From assembly GCA_019419895.1 (NCBI GenBank), contig JAHZIE010000009.1:50711-60809 (forward strand): a DNA stretch of 10,099 nt, written 5' to 3'. Below, piece by piece: positions 1 to 6,685 of the stretch (positions are counted from its first letter, which is position 1; every line of letters begins with the position of its first letter). Source of the stretch: Clostridiales bacterium. GTDB lineage: Bacteria; Bacillota; Clostridia; Oscillospirales; Acutalibacteraceae. The position numbers and the translations under genes were made by a program. Below the pieces are notes generated by a model. The model searched no databases and was not told where the DNA came from. It saw only the letters and a program-made list of their open reading frames with translations.

Positions 1-390
1 CGCCTGACAATAAAGACAAGGGACAGAACTGTTGTTGGCTGGAAATCACTTAGATGCCCATGGCTCCCGTAAACGGCTCAAAATGATTTTCCGTGTGACA
101 CCGGGGCTAGTAATCAGACTTCTTGTTTTGTTTGCTTTTAAATTCGATTTCCTCCGACGATATCTTTTTCCTGCCCTTATCAGAATCATTGGAGCGATCT
201 GACAATTAATAGTCTAACCGGTATGGCTGGTTCTGCTGAACAGGTGAACGAATATGGTATCAGACAGTTCTGTAAGCGCGTGGGATGGTCTGCCGCTTGG
301 GGAGATTAATATCCGGCGGGCGTCTGGTGGACAAGCCCTTCCATTTCAATGTGCACTAACCTTAGTTTCTGTTCGGCAAGTTTTTTATAA
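1..390 (+). ncRNA. putative structured RNA (class not recognised), possibly continuing left of the window
   Basis: There is no credible ORF here. The + strand contains several complementary segments. Bases 23-32 (ACAGAACTGT) are fully complementary to 264-273 (ACAGTTCTGT). Bases 234-243 can pair with 369-378 (10 bp, one U-G). These two helices interleave, which would make a pseudoknot. Local hairpins include 216-221 with 227-232 (one G-U) and 318-324 with 330-338 (GGGC GUC / GAC aa GCCC). The G-U pairs are compatible only with + strand RNA; on the - strand they become A-C mismatches. The last helix is followed by a T-run at 381-386, compatible with a 3' end. I could not match the tmRNA, RNase P, SRP or common riboswitch signatures I know. 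raiA-type or another large clostridial ncRNA is possible but unproven. The 5' end and promoter are not visible. Confidence 0.4.
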
Positions 391-405
391 AATCTATTAA
401 AAAGA

Positions 406-435
406 AAAAGCCTCCGGCCGTTCGCCGGAGGCTTT
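406..435 (-). terminator. intrinsic terminator of the solute-binding protein gene
   Basis: An 11-bp stem pairs 407-417 with 425-435 (core GCCTCCGG/CCGGAGGC) around a 7-nt loop. On the - strand it is followed by a T-rich tract (complement of 409-393: TTTTTCTTTTTAAT). It lies about 17 bp past the stop codon of the - strand gene at 452. The + strand side has only a poor T-tract, so it mainly serves the - strand. Confidence 0.85.
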
Positions 436-451
436 CGTTAATTAGTTTGAA

Positions 452-1231
452 TTATTTTCCAATTGTAGTGACATCAGAGCCAAACCATTTTTCGGAAATT
501 TCAGCGAGAGAGCCGTCTTTTGCCATGGCAATCAACTCGTTGTTCACTTTATCGCGCAGAGGATCGTCCTTGCGGAAACCAATTCCATATTCCTCTTGGG
601 CCAGCTTATCCTCTAAGACGCGGAAAGGTTTCTTCTGAGCGGAAATATAGTAATTTGCAACCACCTCATCAACCAGCACGGCGTCGGACATACCGGATTC
701 GAGCTCCATGAAGGCCTTCAAGTTATCGGCAAAACCGTTTACTTCCGCCAGGGAAGCCTTGAAATCGGCCGCGGCGTCCAAAGCCTCTTCTGCGCTGGAA
801 CCACTCTGAAGAGCGAGCTTTTTGCCGGCCAGATCCTCACGGGTCTGATAATCGGAATCATCCTTTACGACCAATACCTGATAATTGTTCAGATAGGGAT
901 CGGAAAAGGCGACCTTTTCCTTACGCTCATCGTTGATAGTGTAACCGTTCCACAGAAGATCCACCTTATTGGAATTCAACTCCACTTCTTTGGCAGTCCA
1001 GTCGATAGGAAGAATTTCAAACTCCATGCCGAGGCGTTCAAAAACCGCGGTAGCCACGTCAATGTCAAAGCCAACAATGTTGTTATTGTCATCGCGGAAG
1101 CCCATCGGCGGAAAACTGTCGTCAACGCCTATGATGACCTTGTCAGATTCCTGTTTTTGGCAGCCCATGAGTCCAGCGGTACAAAGCATCAGCACAGCAA
1201 GGATAAGGGCGATTATTTTTTTGTTTTTCAT
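452..1231 (-). CDS. amino acid ABC transporter substrate-binding lipoprotein (SBP_bac_3 family)
   Basis: A 259-residue periplasmic-binding-protein-fold protein that captures a polar or charged amino acid outside the membrane and delivers it to an ABC permease. Residues 1-24 form a lipoprotein signal peptide: KNKK n-region, hydrophobic core, and lipobox LMGC with Cys24 as the lipidated residue. The family signature GFDIDVATAV is at 54-63. R103 (in NDERKEKVAFS) and D188 (in LVDEV) match the positions that bind the ligand carboxylate and amino groups in this family, and LQSGSS (141-146) matches the usual G-T/S-S loop. Length is typical. The ATG at 1231 is preceded by a GGGGAGGT Shine-Dalgarno about 7 nt upstream. 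No permease or ATPase gene lies next to it: a divergent MATE gene is on one side and a terminator on the other. It is therefore an orphan component or works with a transporter encoded elsewhere. The exact ligand cannot be told. Confidence 0.93.
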   Translation of the reverse strand: MKNKKIIALILAVLMLCTAGLMGCQKQESDKVIIGVDDSFPPMGFRDDNNNIVGFDIDVATAVFERLGMEFEILPIDWTAKEVELNSNKVDLLWNGYTINDERKEKVAFSDPYLNNYQVLVVKDDSDYQTREDLAGKKLALQSGSSAEEALDAAADFKASLAEVNGFADNLKAFMELESGMSDAVLVDEVVANYYISAQKKPFRVLEDKLAQEEYGIGFRKDDPLRDKVNNELIAMAKDGSLAEISEKWFGSDVTTIGK

Positions 1232-1285
1232 ATGGTTAACCTCCCCAAAGTTTAGACCGTTGCAGAAACGGTTTAATTATTTACT

Positions 1286-1313
1286 ATTTTATCATATTAT
1301 CACTTTAATGCAA
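1286..1313 (-). promoter_or_regulatory. promoter of the solute-binding protein gene
   Basis: On the - strand, -35 TTGCAT (1313-1308) and -10 TAAAAT (1291-1286) are separated by 16 bp. Transcription should start near 1279. The leader then contains a small hairpin, ACCGTT/AACGGT (1256-1261 with 1267-1272, 5-nt loop), just upstream of the Shine-Dalgarno. Assignment is by motif only. Confidence 0.55.
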
Positions 1314-1347
1314 GAGAATTTCACAAAGGTTAGAGAGAGAATTTCAC
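1313..1347. repeat. 12-nt direct repeat upstream of the solute-binding protein promoter
   Basis: AGAGAATTTCAC occurs at 1313-1324 and again at 1336-1347, identical and 23 nt apart start to start, about two helical turns. On the - strand it reads GTGAAATTCTCT. The proximal copy abuts the -35 box, the usual position for an activator or repressor site. It lies between the divergent promoters of the binding protein and the MATE gene. The regulator is unknown. Confidence 0.6.
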
Positions 1348-1428
1348 TGGAAAGTTAAGAAAATTTAGTATATTGATACAAATCAAAAGATTGAATAAAA
1401 GAGTAGGAAAAAATTCCTTGTCTCTGGG

Positions 1429-1457
1429 GTGACAGCTTATTCATTCTGTGGTAAACT
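1429..1457 (+). promoter_or_regulatory. promoter of the MATE transporter gene
   Basis: -35 GTGACA (1429-1434), a 17-bp spacer, and -10 TAAACT (1452-1457) with an extended TGG just before it. The expected start is near 1464. This places an in-frame GTG at 1448 upstream of the transcript, which supports the ATG at 1523 as the true start. Confidence 0.6.
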
Positions 1458-1522
1458 ATTTTCATTCAAACGGCTTACCGCGCCGATTGCTGTACTCAAA
1501 AGAAGAGAAGAAGGTGGAAACC

Positions 1523-2920
1523 ATGCGGATTCATCAGACTGATTTTTCTAAGGGAAGCGTTTACAGGAATATCCTGGAGGTAGCGGTGCCCATGACAATC
1601 GCGCAGCTGCTCAATCTGTTGTATAATGTCGTTGATCGCGTCTATATTGGGCGAATTCCCGAAATAGGCACAATGGCTTTGACGGGGGTTGGATTATGTT
1701 TTCCCATTATTACGCTGGTCACCGCCTTTTCTTATCTTTTTGGAAATGGGGGAGGTCCCCTCTGCGCTATAGCGAGAGGAAAGGGGGATGACAAGGAAGC
1801 GCAGCGGCTGATGGGAAATACCTTTGTCCTTTTGGCGGGGACGGGAATCCTCTTGACAATTGCCGGACTTTTGCTGTATCGTCCGGTTCTTTTTTTGTTT
1901 GGCGCGAGCGGGGATACCTTTCCCTATGCGGCGGAATACATTCAAATCTACCTCCTTGGCACTGTTTTTGTTATGATCTCCTTGGGAATGAATCCCTTCA
2001 TCAATAGCCAGGGATTTGGCAATATGGGGATGCTGACGGTGCTTATCGGCGCGGTCTTGAATATCGCGCTGGATCCGTTATTTATCTTTATTTTCCATAT
2101 GGGAGTCCGGGGGGCTGCCGTTGCCACGGTTATCTCCCAGTGCTGCTCCGCGCTTTGGGTGCTGCGGTTCCTGACAGGAAAAAAGGCGGCCTTAAAGCTG
2201 CAGTTGCCGGCGATGAAGCTGGAGTGGAAAAGGATAAAACAAATTACCGCTTTGGGGTTGTCAGGCTTTGTGATGGCGTTTACCAACGGACTGGTGCAGG
2301 TGGCCTGCAATTCGACGCTGCAAATCTTCGGCGGGGATATTTATGTAGCGGTAATGACAGTGCTGAATTCTGTAAGAGATATCTTTACCATGCCGGTGAT
2401 GGGCCTTACCAATGGAGCTTCTCCGGTCATGAGCTTTAATTATGGGGAAAAGGCATATGAGAGAGTAAAAAAGGCGATCAAATTTGTGACCTTGATCTGT
2501 GTGATTTTTACAGTGATCGCTTGGATTGTACTGAAAGTGTTTCCCGCCTCGTTTATCCGACTGTTCAATAATGATCCCGCTCTGCTACAGGTTGGAATTC
2601 CCGCCTTGGATATTTATTTTTTCGGATTTTGCTTTATGGCGTTGCAATTTGCGGGCCAAAGCGTTTTTGTCGCCTTGGGAAAAGCGAAGATGGCAACCTT
2701 CTTCTCGTTGTTGCGCAAGGTTATCATTGTTGTGCCGCTAACACTGCTTCTGCCGAGATATACCGGTCTGGGAGTGGACGGCGTGTTCTGGGCCGAGCCA
2801 ATTTCAAATTTTCTTGGCGGCACAGCTAGCTTTGCCACCATGCTGCTGACTGTCATGCCGGAGCTCAAAGGAAGAAAAAAGGAGAAAAAGAGGGGAAAAG
2901 ACGGCAGGATAAAAGTCTGA
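1523..2920 (+). CDS. MATE-family multidrug/metabolite efflux transporter
   Basis: A 465-residue polytopic membrane protein of the MATE (multidrug and toxic compound extrusion) superfamily. These proteins use Na+ or H+ gradients to export cationic drugs or metabolites. Family features seen include the N-lobe segment LLNLLYNVVDRVYIGR, the loop GNGGGPLCAIARGKGD following TM2, and the C-lobe repeat containing NSVRDIFTMP, MGLTNGASPVMSFNYG and LDIYFFGF. About twelve hydrophobic segments in two similar halves and the overall length fit the family. The C-terminal tail is very lysine/arginine-rich, which is expected for a cytoplasmic end. I chose ATG 1523 because AGAAGAAGGTGG lies at proper spacing before it and the -10 box overlaps the upstream GTG alternative. 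The gene is monocistronic and divergent from the binding protein. No clear T-tailed terminator follows; only a 5-bp hairpin is visible about 10-25 bp after the stop. The substrate is unknown. Confidence 0.93.
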   Translation: MRIHQTDFSKGSVYRNILEVAVPMTIAQLLNLLYNVVDRVYIGRIPEIGTMALTGVGLCFPIITLVTAFSYLFGNGGGPLCAIARGKGDDKEAQRLMGNTFVLLAGTGILLTIAGLLLYRPVLFLFGASGDTFPYAAEYIQIYLLGTVFVMISLGMNPFINSQGFGNMGMLTVLIGAVLNIALDPLFIFIFHMGVRGAAVATVISQCCSALWVLRFLTGKKAALKLQLPAMKLEWKRIKQITALGLSGFVMAFTNGLVQVACNSTLQIFGGDIYVAVMTVLNSVRDIFTMPVMGLTNGASPVMSFNYGEKAYERVKKAIKFVTLICVIFTVIAWIVLKVFPASFIRLFNNDPALLQVGIPALDIYFFGFCFMALQFAGQSVFVALGKAKMATFFSLLRKVIIVVPLTLLLPRYTGLGVDGVFWAEPISNFLGGTASFATMLLTVMPELKGRKKEKKRGKDGRIKV

Positions 2921-3422
2921 TATTTTTACGGTTTCCTCAGAAACTCAGAATGGAAACGCGGTCAGTGTATCTTCATTCCACCGTTGTCCGGAAGATGTTG
3001 ATTCAAAGATGTTTTTCTCCGGATGATTTCCGCCCGATGCTTTTCTGTGATGGAAAGAATGACTGATTATTGATACCTTTTGCCGTATAAAGCTTTTAGG
3101 AATGGCCCGATTTATAGGACAATAGAATGAAAGCGCGGTGGGCTTGTACGACACCATAAGCTTCTCCCGTTTATAGAGGGGACACGGTTTTGAAGTATAT
3201 GCGGAGTCTCCATTTCCATGTTGGACATTTTTAGGCGATGATGGCGCATATTTTTGATTCGCGGAGCTGGGTTGCCTGCTCCGTCCTTCAAAAAGTGGCG
3301 GGACTTTTATGAAATATCCACGCTGAACCGACAGGGATTTGATTGTGGGAATCAAGCTGGGCGGAGGAAAAGCGGAAAAGCTTGCAGTGGGGAGAAAATA
3401 ACATAGATTAAGCTTAATTTCC
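2921..3422. other. long intergenic stretch without a recognisable gene
   Basis: About 500 bp between the MATE gene and the terminator of the - strand operon. All + strand frames are broken by stops. The one long open frame, on the - strand, begins at a TTG without a Shine-Dalgarno, runs through the terminator hairpin, and has a Ser/Pro/Phe-rich composition not like a protein. Small hairpins exist: CGGAGC/GCTCCG (3262-3267 with 3278-3283) and TTGATT/AATCAA (about 3341-3357). I could not assemble them into a known RNA. Confidence 0.5.
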
Positions 3423-3459
3423 AAAAAAGAAGAAAGCGGCCGATGAAATTTGGCCGCTT
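3423..3459 (-). terminator. intrinsic terminator of the metallophosphoesterase-flavoprotein operon
   Basis: An 8-bp stem AAGCGGCC/GGCCGCTT (3434-3441 with 3452-3459) is followed on the - strand by TTTCTTCTTTTTT (complement of 3435-3423). It lies about 150 bp beyond the stop codon of the flavin reductase gene, so the operon would have a long 3' untranslated region (3460-3606) in which I see nothing recognisable. Confidence 0.75.
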
Positions 3460-3606
3460 CTTGAGGGTATCGTAACAATTTTTATATTCACTCAAACATT
3501 CTGATTTGCGGGCGGTTTTCCGACAAGAGAAAGTCCTGCGTTTAGGATCGCGTAAATAGGAGAAATATCAAGAAGACTCCGAGTAATCCGTGCCCGCGCG
3601 CTTTAT

Positions 3607-4167
3607 TCATTTCAGTTCTTTCCCGTCTTGGAAAGCGTTCCCTACCTTTTCCCCAAGAACCAGATAGGTATGATTTACGGGATCAAAAGTGATAGGTTTC
3701 AGCTTGTCCGGAGAGATGTTTCCGTTTTCATCCAGAATGGATTCATCGGCGCTTACATTAACGATTTCCCCTATCGCCTGTTCGGTATCCTGACAATAAC
3801 TTACCAAACGGCATTCCAAAGTTAAGGGAAATTCATTGATAACCGGGGCGTCCACAAATTCGCTTTTTGTAGTGTGCAGTCCGGCCTTGGCGAGCTTGCC
3901 GGGCACCTCATTTCCTGAAACGATGCCGAGGTAATCCGCTTCTCTGACATGAGCGGCATCCGCCATGCTGACAGTAAAAGCTTCTCTTTTCAGAAGATTT
4001 TTTACCGTTTTATGCTCAGCGCTGAGACAGATAGAAACCTGATTTATTTCGCGGATTCCGCCCCATGCCGCGTTCATGGCGTTGGCTGTGCCGGATTCAT
4101 CATAGGTAGCGATGATCAAAACAGGTTGCGGATACATAAAGGGTTTTGCGCCAAAGTTCTTTCTCAT
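3607..4167 (-). CDS. flavin reductase family protein / flavoredoxin-like (FMN-binding split barrel)
   Basis: A 186-residue cytoplasmic protein resembling the flavin reductase-like/flavoredoxin group, which bind FMN in a split-barrel dimer and pass electrons to partner proteins. Seen: N-terminal PFMYPQPVLIIATYDESG, the core NAMNAAWGGIREINQVSICL, then the SAEHKTVKNLLK segment, all at the expected spacing for the flavin-binding barrel; DYLGIVSGNEVPGKLAKAG matches the following conserved region. Length is normal. ATG 4167 has a GGAGGA Shine-Dalgarno 9 nt upstream. It is the last gene of a three-gene operon, 34 bp after the FMN reductase-type gene, so the two probably work together, one as a reductant supply and one as carrier. 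A precise substrate or partner cannot be named. It could equally be annotated as a pyridoxamine-phosphate-oxidase-like FMN protein. Confidence 0.88.
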   Translation of the reverse strand: MRKNFGAKPFMYPQPVLIIATYDESGTANAMNAAWGGIREINQVSICLSAEHKTVKNLLKREAFTVSMADAAHVREADYLGIVSGNEVPGKLAKAGLHTTKSEFVDAPVINEFPLTLECRLVSYCQDTEQAIGEIVNVSADESILDENGNISPDKLKPITFDPVNHTYLVLGEKVGNAFQDGKELK

Positions 4168-4201
4168 ACTGATTTATCCTCCATTTCTATTGATAAAAAA
4201 G

Positions 4202-4828
4202 TTACCGGATAAAATTCATTGGCCGCCAGGGCTCTTTTTGGGGCAGGCCGTATTTATCTTTTCCAAGGGCAATGCTTTTCATGAGAAAAGACATATTTTC
4301 GGCCAATACTCTCATGGTTTGAAGGCCTTCGGCATCCTGCAGAGCCTCTCCAGGCTCTGCGCCGTGGATGCTGTTCCAATATTGGCTGGAAGCCACTGGC
4401 ATTCCGGATATGGTAAAATATTTATTTAACTCGTCGAAAGCCGCGGACAGACCTCCCCGCCGGGCAACTACAACACTTGCTCCCACCTTCATGCTTTTGT
4501 CAAAACCGGTACTGTAAAAAAGCCGGTCGAGAAAAGCGATTAAAGTGGCGTTTGCGGAAGCATAATAGACGGGGCTTGCAAGAACCAGGCCGTCGCATTG
4601 TTCGAAAAGTCGCGCCGTTTCGTTCACGAGATCCGCAAACACGCATTTTCCAGTCTTTTTGCAGAAGGAACAGGCGATACATCCCCGAATATCCTGATTG
4701 CCCACATGGAGAATTTCAGTTTCCATGTGTTCTTTGGTAAAGATTTGTTCCATTTCGTGCAGGGCAGTATAGGTGTTCCCTTTTGAGCGGGGGCTTCCGT
4801 TGATCATAAGAACCTTCAATTTTCTCAT
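4202..4828 (-). CDS. NADPH-dependent FMN reductase-type flavoprotein with Isf-like cysteine cluster
   Basis: A 208-residue flavodoxin-fold protein. Beta strand 1 is KLKVLMING, followed by the FMN phosphate loop GSPRSKGNT (11-19). SPVYYASANATLIAFLDR and the ARRGG loop also match NADPH-dependent FMN reductase/iron-sulfur flavoprotein relatives. Four cysteines (C50, C53, C56, C62) form C-x2-C-x2-C-x5-C, the compact spacing known for the [4Fe-4S] cluster of archaeal and clostridial iron-sulfur flavoproteins. It may therefore carry a cluster as well as FMN. The start is uncertain: ATG 4828 has GGAAAGG immediately before it, unusually close, while a TTG at 4846 lacks any Shine-Dalgarno. I prefer 4828 because it keeps strand 1 intact. 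It is the middle gene of the operon, followed 34 bp later by the flavoredoxin-like gene. Likely role: two-electron to one-electron transfer in anaerobic redox or oxidative-stress chemistry. Confidence 0.9.
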   Translation of the reverse strand: MRKLKVLMINGSPRSKGNTYTALHEMEQIFTKEHMETEILHVGNQDIRGCIACSFCKKTGKCVFADLVNETARLFEQCDGLVLASPVYYASANATLIAFLDRLFYSTGFDKSMKVGASVVVARRGGLSAAFDELNKYFTISGMPVASSQYWNSIHGAEPGEALQDAEGLQTMRVLAENMSFLMKSIALGKDKYGLPQKEPWRPMNFIR

Positions 4829-4889
4829 CCTTTCCGTTTTTACCAATTAAATCTAAGGGCAATCGTCCAAGTCCGAAAAGGCGGGACGT

Positions 4890-6218
4890 CTATCCTGTGG
4901 AGCAGGCGGTATAGGCAATACAGGAAAAAACTTTCTCCCGGCTTTTCTTTCCCCAGGAGTTTACGGCATGGATTGTGATATGCAGCAAATCCCCTGAAGG
5001 AAAGGTATCTTCCGGAAAAAGAACCACTTCCTCCGCCATATTCTCTGGAGAGGGATGGCGGTAAAAATCAGACAGTACCTGATAGGAACGCAGGAAGCCG
5101 GTGGCTGTGCGGATGTCGATATGATAATGATGGACAAAATCTTCATCATATCCTTTTGCAAAACGGAGCTTCATCCGTTTGCCGCTCTGTGTGTCATAGA
5201 ATTCCGCTTTTATAAAAAAAGTTTCCGGAAAGAAAGGAAAAGGAGACTTATTGGCGCGAGCGGGCGAATATTTTTCCAGATGGGAACGATCCTTCTGGGG
5301 TGGAAAAAGAATCCAGGGTTCTTTTATTTTGCGATTATGATAAAAATCCATTCTTGTTATGCGGAGGGTTCCGTTCCCGTCCAATTCGCACAAAAGACCC
5401 TGTGAAAAACAACTGCTGTCTTTCATAGTGGTTTTTCCAGCCATGTTTTCATATCCTCCGTTTTCGATTGCCATGTAGCGGACAGCGCCGCAGCCCACCG
5501 AAGTAAAATCGGTCTGCATGATGGAGCGCTCGTCGTTCAGGGGAAAATGGAGATGACCGCTGAAAATCACAATATTAGGATGCTCTGAAAGGATTTTGGT
5601 GAGATCACCTGTGTCCCAGATGTCCCCCAAAGTACTTCCATAGCAGGTGTTGGAGATCATGGGATGGGTGATGATAAATACATAGGACAAGCCGTTTTGA
5701 GAGCTAATTTCGTCCAACAGGGAGGCAAGCCATTGCTTTGTTTCGTCAGAATATAGGATAGGGCCTCTCTGACACGGCTGAAGGGCGATAAAATGGTAGC
5801 CATTGCAGACGGCGTGACGGTTCCCGAGACCGGCCGCTTTCATGTCCTTATCATAGATAAAATTCCTGTTTCCCAAAGTCTTTTGAAAGCAGCCGATCAT
5901 CTCTTTTTCATTTTTACCGCCCCAATAGAGATCATGCGCGTCTCCAAGACAGTAAAAGAGGGGGGTTCCGCACGTGGAGGAATAGATTTCTGAAAATACC
6001 GCGACTTGCGGCAAAGGACGCTCCCAGGAGCGATCGATAAGATCGCCGGCAATAAGGACAAGATCGAGCGGATGACCGTTCTGTTTCGCTGTCTTTTGAA
6101 GATCCGTCAGGGCGGTTCGGAATTTTTTTTCTGAATCGTCAGCGTCTCCGGCCCCTGTCAAATGGATATCGGATATAGCGGCGAAGGAAAGAACGATGTG
6201 ATTGTCGTTAAATATCAT
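4890..6218 (-). CDS. calcineurin-like metallophosphoesterase
   Basis: A 442-residue cytoplasmic protein; no signal peptide is visible. Metallophosphoesterase motifs appear in order: D17-x-H19 (ISDIHL), G58-D59 (IAGDLID), L91-GDAHD (residues 92-96), TH185PM, and SGH222LH224. These residues normally form the two-metal centre that hydrolyses phosphomono- or diesters or cyclic nucleotides. The third motif is normally GNH(D/E); here Ala94 stands where the metal-bridging Asn should be, while His95 is kept, so activity or metal choice may be altered. Residues from about 290 to 442 form a separate C-terminal region, mostly beta-like by eye, with no motif I recognise. The ATG at 6218 has an AGAGGA Shine-Dalgarno. 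It is first in the operon, 61 bp upstream of the preferred start of the FMN reductase-type gene. The substrate is unknown. Confidence 0.87.
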   Translation of the reverse strand: MIFNDNHIVLSFAAISDIHLTGAGDADDSEKKFRTALTDLQKTAKQNGHPLDLVLIAGDLIDRSWERPLPQVAVFSEIYSSTCGTPLFYCLGDAHDLYWGGKNEKEMIGCFQKTLGNRNFIYDKDMKAAGLGNRHAVCNGYHFIALQPCQRGPILYSDETKQWLASLLDEISSQNGLSYVFIITHPMISNTCYGSTLGDIWDTGDLTKILSEHPNIVIFSGHLHFPLNDERSIMQTDFTSVGCGAVRYMAIENGGYENMAGKTTMKDSSCFSQGLLCELDGNGTLRITRMDFYHNRKIKEPWILFPPQKDRSHLEKYSPARANKSPFPFFPETFFIKAEFYDTQSGKRMKLRFAKGYDEDFVHHYHIDIRTATGFLRSYQVLSDFYRHPSPENMAEEVVLFPEDTFPSGDLLHITIHAVNSWGKKSREKVFSCIAYTACSTG

Positions 6219-6282
6219 TGTAGTTTCCTCTTAATTGCCTGAGCATACTTTAAATGCCTTCCCAATTATAGGAATTATGGAA

Positions 6283-6311
6283 ATTATAAATCTGGACAGT
6301 TCAAAAGTCAA
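6283..6311 (-). promoter_or_regulatory. strong sigma-A-type promoter of the metallophosphoesterase operon
   Basis: On the - strand, -35 TTGACT (6311-6306), a 17-bp spacer and a perfect -10 TATAAT (6288-6283). The start should be near 6276, giving a leader of about 58 nt. The leader can fold: TAATTG/CAATTA (6232-6237 with 6263-6268) encloses GCAT/ATGC (6243-6246 with 6254-6257), next to the Shine-Dalgarno. The same bases are open on the + strand as a small frame (6235-6504) with no good Shine-Dalgarno, which I regard as spurious. Confidence 0.8.
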
Positions 6312-6455
6312 TAAATTTATGAAGAGGCTGAACCAGCACCGGGATGGGAAGAAAACCGTGCGGTACTTTCACGGCAGGTTGAATTTTTTACAGGCGGATG
6401 GAGGGAATAGTGAGGCTAATTTGCAATACAGTTCTATTTTCATGTTATTATATTT

Positions 6456-6501
6456 CTGCTCCCGGTGTAGCTCCGCCTTACATCGGGGGCAGATTATTTT
6501 A
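6456..6501 (+). terminator. 14-bp hairpin with T-rich tail, terminator-like
   Basis: Bases 6456-6469 pair with 6479-6492 over 14 bp with two G-U pairs and a 9-nt loop; ATTATTTTA follows. The G-U pairs favour + strand RNA. No convincing + strand gene precedes it. Upstream, TTGCAA (6421-6426) and an extended -10 TGTTATTAT (6443-6451) resemble a promoter, but the start would fall at the hairpin. It may be an isolated terminator, a small RNA, or a remnant. Confidence 0.4.
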
Positions 6502-6552
6502 TGAGAAAGAAGCAAAATCTTAAAAAAGAGGCCGGGAAATCTGTTGATAAAC

Positions 6553-6571
6553 ATAACATAAAACTTGTTAT
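6553..6571. repeat. AT-rich imperfect dyad upstream of the recombinase gene
   Basis: ATAACA (6553-6558) and TGTTAT (6566-6571) form an inverted repeat with a 7-nt centre, in a very AT-rich stretch (about 6540-6640) upstream of a serine recombinase gene. A related GTTATA recurs near 6598. Small serine recombinases bind AT-rich dyads of about 28-34 bp near their own gene, so this could be a subsite, but AT-rich DNA gives such repeats by chance. Confidence 0.2.
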
Positions 6572-6646
6572 ATAATTAAAAGAAAGAATTAAAAAAGTTA
6601 TAAAAATGAGATTTTAAATCACAATTACTGTAAATTTCTTTCAAGC

Positions 6647-6655
6647 TGGTATACT
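6647..6655 (+). promoter_or_regulatory. extended -10 promoter of the recombinase gene
   Basis: TGGTATACT (6647-6655) is a good extended -10 element; no clear -35 is present at normal spacing. The start would be near 6662, followed by TTTTTAGGAGGAGAG with a strong Shine-Dalgarno before the ATG at 6686. Confidence 0.55.
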
Positions 6656-6685
6656 ATTACGTTATTAGTTTTTAGGAGGAGAGAT

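Noticed and set aside
1..390. tmRNA, RNase P RNA or riboswitch identity for the left-edge region
   Set aside because: No tag-peptide reading frame with a tRNA-like end, no GAGGAAAGTCC-type RNase P core and no known riboswitch core could be found.
1448..1522. GTG start extending the MATE protein by 25 residues
   Set aside because: It overlaps the -10 region of the inferred promoter, and the ATG at 1523 has a proper Shine-Dalgarno.
2945..3478. 177-codon open frame on the - strand
   Set aside because: It starts at TTG without a Shine-Dalgarno, runs through the operon terminator hairpin, and its Ser/Pro/Phe-rich composition resembles no protein family.
3536..3546. 11-mer CTGCGTTTAGG shared with 10026-10036
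   Set aside because: An 11-nt match is expected several times by chance in a 10-kb window, and the flanks do not match.
6235..6504. 89-codon open frame on the + strand
   Set aside because: It overlaps the strong - strand promoter and the hairpin at 6456-6492, has no convincing Shine-Dalgarno, and matches nothing I know.
6369..6554. - strand frame with CPRCKAEL, reminiscent of a small zinc ribbon
   Set aside because: Only one CxxC is present with no second pair, there is no Shine-Dalgarno before the ATG, and the CPRC codons fall in the 14-bp hairpin.
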